A DNA stretch of 64,000 nucleotides from a bacterium (GTDB lineage: Bacteria > T1Sed10-126). The notes below the pieces were generated by a model that saw only the letters and a program-made list of their open reading frames with translations, had not been told where the DNA came from and searched no databases. Both the position numbers and the translations under genes were made by a program. Of this stretch, positions 60,645 through 64,000 are shown piece after piece. The DNA lies in contig PWHN01000057.1 of assembly GCA_003554945.1 (NCBI GenBank), positions 33,804-97,803 on the forward strand, written 5' to 3'. Positions within the stretch are counted from its first letter, which is position 1. Each line of letters opens with the position of its first letter.

Positions 60645-61910
60645 TTAGTTAATCCAAACTTCAAAACGCACCACCCTTTCACCGGTATCAGGAGCTTCCC
60701 AGTCAATCTCCCAATCTTCCGGATCAATTCCCTCGTTATATTCAATCTCATCGTACGTCCAGCGTATCTTTTTCACGTTTTCCGGTTCGTCCACATCCCA
60801 ATCCTCACCGTCATACTCACTTTCAAATTCAACCGTCAGATTATCCTGCAGAATGGTATCCCCTTCGGCACTTTCCGGCACATAAGTAGTATGCTCTGGA
60901 ATCGCATCCACAACCTCAATTTCCGTCGCCTTGTCACTACCGTAGTTAACTATCGCTATCTCATACCCGACCGTATCTCCGGGTCGCATCCTCCACGCGC
61001 CCGTATCACGCGCCCGCTTATCAATCATCATACGCGGACCGGTTATCTCGGTCACAAAGTAACCCCACTGGGTGTCAAACCGGTCCTCAGCAGTCGGCAG
61101 GCCGCGCTCCCAGCTATCACCACTGGTGCTGGCATCGTCGTCATGCACCGGCGCGTTGTTGGTTATGAAGAACTCCGACTCCACGTAGTCGCCGTCACTG
61201 ACCTGGTCATCAGCACTGATCACGAGGTAGATAGTCTTGACCTCGCCCATCGTCCAGCCGTCGATATCACCGTCAGCTCCATCAACACGAGTTATTCCCC
61301 CACCAACGTCACCGCTATCAAAATCAGTCGCTTCCCGGAAACCGTCCTCGTAAAACAGCTCCAGGCTGAAGGAACCTTCTTCGATCTGATCTATCTCTTC
61401 GGCTATCGTGTCGTGGTAGCCGCTGAAGTCGATATCGACGTAATTGTTGGAAAGATTAGCCACCTGGACGGCCCGAACCACCGAGTCACCGGCGCTCATA
61501 CTGACCGTATCGGCGCCGATATTACGTTCTTCTTCCGTGCCAAACCGGGCCCGGCTGAATACTGGTTCGTCGGCACCATCGACGTCAATAGTGGAAGAAT
61601 CAGCCGCCGCAATATCCGACATGTCCCAGCCGGTGTCGACACTGTCGGTCACTGTCTGCTCCGGCGCTTTCCAGCCGGTGTCACCGCCGGCAAGGTTGGT
61701 CCAGTTGACGACAAGCTCACCGTGGGTATCGGGATAACGCTGCTGCGTGGCGGCAGTGTCAAAGGCGTTGACTATCTCCGTCAGCGCCCGCGTCACACCA
61801 ACATCAACCGTGGTCTCCTCGGCCACAGCCTGCCCCGCCGGCAGAGCAATCCCCACAGCTGCCAGAGACAGACCAACAAGAACCGAAACCAACCACTGAT
61901 TACGTTTCAT
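60645..61910 (-). CDS. DUF11-domain secreted surface protein, paralogue 2
   Basis: 421 residues. Signal peptide (LVSVLVGLSLAAVGIALPAGQAVA). N-terminal DVGVTRALTEIVNAFDTAA with NLAGGDTGWKAPEQTVTDSV and DTGWDMSDI. The central domain holds GDSVVRAVQVANLSNNYVDIDFSGYHD and GWTMGEVKTIYLVISADD. A single terminal DUF11 (GDTVGYEIAIVNYGSDKATEIEVVDAIPEHTTY) closes with FEVWIN. Closely related to its neighbours. Unlike paralogues 1 and 3 it lacks the conserved leader; only a weak AGGGG precedes the ATG and word repeats lie upstream. Confidence 0.85.
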   Translation of the reverse strand: MKRNQWLVSVLVGLSLAAVGIALPAGQAVAEETTVDVGVTRALTEIVNAFDTAATQQRYPDTHGELVVNWTNLAGGDTGWKAPEQTVTDSVDTGWDMSDIAAADSSTIDVDGADEPVFSRARFGTEEERNIGADTVSMSAGDSVVRAVQVANLSNNYVDIDFSGYHDTIAEEIDQIEEGSFSLELFYEDGFREATDFDSGDVGGGITRVDGADGDIDGWTMGEVKTIYLVISADDQVSDGDYVESEFFITNNAPVHDDDASTSGDSWERGLPTAEDRFDTQWGYFVTEITGPRMMIDKRARDTGAWRMRPGDTVGYEIAIVNYGSDKATEIEVVDAIPEHTTYVPESAEGDTILQDNLTVEFESEYDGEDWDVDEPENVKKIRWTYDEIEYNEGIDPEDWEIDWEAPDTGERVVRFEVWIN

Positions 61911-61924
61911 TAGAATGAACCCCT

Positions 61925-62230
61925 TATTGGCGGGGAGCAGGGCGCAGGGGGCGGGGGGCTAAACCCGTTAACCCCTGAAAACCTCTGACCAACCTGCTTC
62001 GCCTCAAAGTGTTCTGCATCGTCCATCTTTAATCAGTCCTATTCACTTGCGTTCCGCGGTTTTGAACTGCTTTTTGCTCTTGATTTTGCTCCACGCGCCC
62101 CGCTCCATGCCCCATCACCCCACCGCCCCATCGACACTCCACGTCCCCCTCCGCCCTTGAACTTGACCTTGATTTCCACGAACTTTCGCCTGTTCGCATG
62201 CTCGCCTGTTCTCCTGCTCGACGCTTCACG
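61925..62230. repeat. G-rich copy 3 and C-rich word repeats between paralogues 2 and 3
   Basis: TTGGCGGGGAGCAGGGCGCA to CCGTTAACCCCTGAAAACCT (61928-61984) repeats the tracts at 59868 and 60372. Next, CACGCGCCCCGCTCCATGCC, CGCCCCATCGACACTCCACG and GCCCTTGAACTTGACCTTGA phrases fill 62090-62180, then TTCGCATGCTCGCCTGTTCT. The 650-base spacer 61911-62560 contains no convincing gene. Confidence 0.75.
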
Positions 62231-62231
62231 C

Positions 62232-62490
62232 AGTACCAAACACACAGGAGGTTCAAATCCTTGTTCGGGTACAATCTTCCCCAACACATACAACCAGGAC
62301 GGCAGCCATCGCTTGTCCCGCCACAAATCACTCACAAATTCGTGTCGAGACACCGCACGCCCTTTATTCAACTGCACCGGTGCACCGCCGAAAAACGATG
62401 CTTCCCGGGTCGTAAAGTTCAACTTCGCTGTAACCAATAGATCCATCCTTTCAAGGGTGTTCTCATTGCACTCCTCAAAAAATCGAAACA
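62232..62490 (-). other. Conserved intergenic element, copy 2
   Basis: Partner of 58005-58262. The minus strand begins near CTTGAAAGGATGGATCTATT and includes GAGTGATTTGTGGCGGGACA and AGCGATGGCTGCC. It ends in GAACCTCCTGTGTGTTTGGTACTGC (62263-62239), which is an inverted near-copy (22 of 24) of the leader found at 59755-59779. Both copies therefore carry a reversed piece of the surface-gene leader. A GCCGGGGAAA...TTTCCCGGC stem at 62514-62537 may end the paralogue 3 transcript. Confidence 0.5.
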
Positions 62491-62560
62491 CTGCACCCCT
62501 TCACTACTTACTCAGCCGGGAAAAATCTTTCCCCGGCCTCCATCAGACCGACTCCGCTCG

Positions 62561-63736
62561 TTAGTCAATGGTGACGGAGAAGCTAAGCTCCAGTGATCCG
62601 TATTCACCATCTTCCTGATCCGCCGGGATCGTGTCGTAATACCACCTGATCATCTCAGTAGCGTCATCATCCGCGTCATCAAAATTGTCAGCGTTGAGAT
62701 TGTCAGAAAAATCTATATCAACAGATTCTCCATAATCAGGATCATCACCGGCGGCTGATCCGGCGATATAAGTGGTATGCTGCGGTATAGCGTCAATAAT
62801 CGTCACGCCCGACGCCGTATCGCTACCGATGTTATCCACTGTCAGGGTGTAATCTATAGTGTCTCCAGGTCGTGTGCGACCGCTTGGAGTATCGTGGGAC
62901 TTGTCGATTTGGATAACCGGTCCCTCGACAACTGTCCAGAATAAACCGGTTTGTGTGTCATATTGATCCTCTCCGACAGGCACGCCTCGCTCCCAGGCAT
63001 CACCGCTTCCGGAAGGATCTCTAACCGGTGCGTTATTAGTCACCCAGAAATCAGATTTGATCTCATCGCCGTCAGCAGCATCAACGCCAGACTTTACAAC
63101 TAGAAACAGGGTCTTAACTTCACCCATAGTCCAACCCGTCACGTCACCGTCGGAGCCTCCTACTCCTTCGAGATCTTCATCTGGCAAAGTGTAAAAGTCT
63201 TCCGCCGTGTAAGACCCATCAGCGTAATGCAACTCCAATGTGAAGGTGTCGTTGCCATCGGTAAATTCATTTTGATAACCCTCACCAATTAAATGATACG
63301 CAGAGAAATCAATCTCGACGTAGTTATTGCCGAGATTGGCAATCTCCACGGCTCGCACCCTGGTGTCGTTAGCTGCTATCGACTCAGTTTCACCAAATAC
63401 ATCCGTTACTGCGAGGCCTTCAAAATGAGTTGTATCGTGGATATCCGACATGTCCCAGCCGGTGTCGACGGTGTCCGTAACCCGATCCTCGGGTGCAGAC
63501 CAACCAGTGTCACCACCGGCAAGGTTGGTCCAGCGTGAGACAACTTCACCGCGGGCGTTTGGAAAACGTTCGTCAACCGCCGCGGTGTCAAAAGCGTTGA
63601 TAATCTGCTCCATCGCTCGGGTTACTCCAACATCAACTGTGTCATCGGCCTGCGCGGGCGATGGGTTCCACGCGAAACCAATTGCAATAGCGATCGCTAC
63701 TGCAACCAATAAAGTGAATAATCTTCTGACTTTCAT
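62561..63736 (-). CDS. DUF11-domain secreted surface protein, paralogue 3
   Basis: 391 residues. Signal peptide (FTLLVAVAIAIAIGFAWNPSPAQA, cleavage before DDTVDVG). N-terminal DVGVTRAMEQIINAFDTAA, GEVVSRWTNLAGGDTGWSAPE and VDTGWDMSDI. Centre with RVRAVEIANLGNNYVEIDFSAYH and GWTMGEVKTLFLVV. C-terminal DUF11 (GDTIDYTLTVDNIGSDTASGVTIIDAIPQHTTY) ends LSFSVTID. First gene of the surface cluster in transcription order within the window; AGGAGGT 6 nt upstream and the full conserved leader precede it. Confidence 0.87.
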   Translation of the reverse strand: MKVRRLFTLLVAVAIAIAIGFAWNPSPAQADDTVDVGVTRAMEQIINAFDTAAVDERFPNARGEVVSRWTNLAGGDTGWSAPEDRVTDTVDTGWDMSDIHDTTHFEGLAVTDVFGETESIAANDTRVRAVEIANLGNNYVEIDFSAYHLIGEGYQNEFTDGNDTFTLELHYADGSYTAEDFYTLPDEDLEGVGGSDGDVTGWTMGEVKTLFLVVKSGVDAADGDEIKSDFWVTNNAPVRDPSGSGDAWERGVPVGEDQYDTQTGLFWTVVEGPVIQIDKSHDTPSGRTRPGDTIDYTLTVDNIGSDTASGVTIIDAIPQHTTYIAGSAAGDDPDYGESVDIDFSDNLNADNFDDADDDATEMIRWYYDTIPADQEDGEYGSLELSFSVTID

Positions 63737-63848
63737 CGTTAGAACCTCCTGTGAGTGTGATACTGCGAATTTAGGTTGTGCGTAATGTAACGTCGCGCTG
63801 TGCTACCAATGCTGTCACTTACTGCAAAAATTGTCTTATCACCTCCTG
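63737..63848 (-). promoter_or_regulatory. Conserved 110-nt leader, copy 2
   Basis: Counterpart of 59751-59862. GGAGGTGAT (63846-63838) again lies about 100 nt before the ATG, followed by GACAGCATTGGTAGCACAG and GACGTTACATTACGCACAAC, then CACACTCACAGGAGGTTCTA. Conservation exceeds that of ordinary spacers, suggesting either recent duplication or RNA-level function. Confidence 0.75.
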
Positions 63849-63851
63849 TAC

Positions 63852-63930
63852 TGATCGAGCTTGCGAACTTGCGAGCATGCGAGCTTGCGAAAATGCAAAG
63901 TCAACAACATCCTGTACTGATCGAAGTTCA
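63852..63930. repeat. GAGCTTGCGAACTTGCGAGCATGCG word repeat
   Basis: TGATCGAGCTTGCGAACTTG then CGAGCATGCGAGCTTGCGAA, variations on (G)AGCxTGCGA. The 15-mer TCCTGTACTGATCGA flanks it on both sides (63844-63858 and 63910-63924). The last 70 bases to the window end show nothing recognisable. Confidence 0.7.
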
Positions 63931-64000
63931 TTCAATTCTCCAGCACCCACTTTTGGTTGTCTTTGATCATTCGTGATATTTGCCTGAGAATATGTTCATA

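Noticed and set aside
60594-61913. A 439-residue plus-strand reading frame antisense to DUF11 paralogue 2
   Set aside because: It is the antisense shadow of a well-supported secreted protein with signal peptide and DUF11 motif, and has no ribosome site.
62232-62490. c-di-GMP (GEMM) or other known riboswitch upstream of paralogue 2
   Set aside because: The conserved GEMM core words and tetraloop receptor are not found; no recognised riboswitch consensus fits.
63852-63900. CRISPR-like array at the right end (AGCxTGCGA repeats)
   Set aside because: No constant repeat with unique spacers; units are about 8 bases with variable joints, and no cas gene is present.

Overview
The window reads as chromosomal DNA of an uncultured, anaerobic, diderm bacterium. 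Outer-membrane features (PorV/UPF0164-like barrels, ExbB/ExbD/TonB, SPOR and lipobox proteins) rule out a monoderm. A class I two-subunit fumarase and a biotin-dependent Na+-pumping acyl-CoA decarboxylase point to succinate/propionate-type fermentation with sodium energetics. Many proteins carry long Glu/Asp-rich stretches (FapA-like, SPOR, ExbB tail, the secreted proteins), which fits a salt-adapted lineage, though this is inference. The mix resembles FCB-group or related candidate phyla. No rRNA is present and the phylum cannot be fixed from the window.

Layout. 0.3-4.4 kb (-): an overlapping operon of cNMP-domain protein, AI-2E transporter, sulfotransferase and fumarase alpha/beta. 4.6-5.6 kb (+): MscS channel. 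5.6-12.9 kb (-): miaA, hflX, BCCP, carboxyltransferase, gamma subunit, second biotin carrier, membrane beta subunit, then a PduS/RnfC-like protein. 13.1-17.6 kb: small genes, trxB, a cold-shock protein, HAD phosphatase, exonuclease. 17.9-28.1 kb (-): sulfotransferase, valS, cimA, lysC, apgM-family gene, hom, PfkB kinase, an amino-acid block feeding threonine and isoleucine. 28.2-37.0 kb (-): SPOR, HDOD, coaE, polA, pncC, rsmD, M48 protease, DUF3108. 37.5-46.2 kb: HD-GYP-N-like small protein, giant FapA-like protein, SppA module and a 1038-residue exported protein. 46.6-47.5 kb (+): rpmB, rpmG (short and easily missed), tRNA-Leu(CAA). 47.5-63.7 kb (-): a cell-envelope region with a hypothetical, a TPR protein, TonB, ExbD, ExbB, two PorV-like barrels and four related secreted proteins. 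Three of these end in DUF11 and one in a FlgD/T9SS-like C-terminal domain.

The most unusual aspects are the envelope/secretion region with duplicated surface proteins and duplicated leaders; the Na+ decarboxylase operon with an Fe-S-less PduS-like partner; a lysC-apgM-hom arrangement suggesting a non-canonical homoserine kinase; and dense intergenic repeats. The repeats include a 278-bp MITE-like element, a 347-bp palindromic element that shares the MITE's inner arm, GC-rich palindromes, and 'stuttering word' repeats with no transposon hallmarks.
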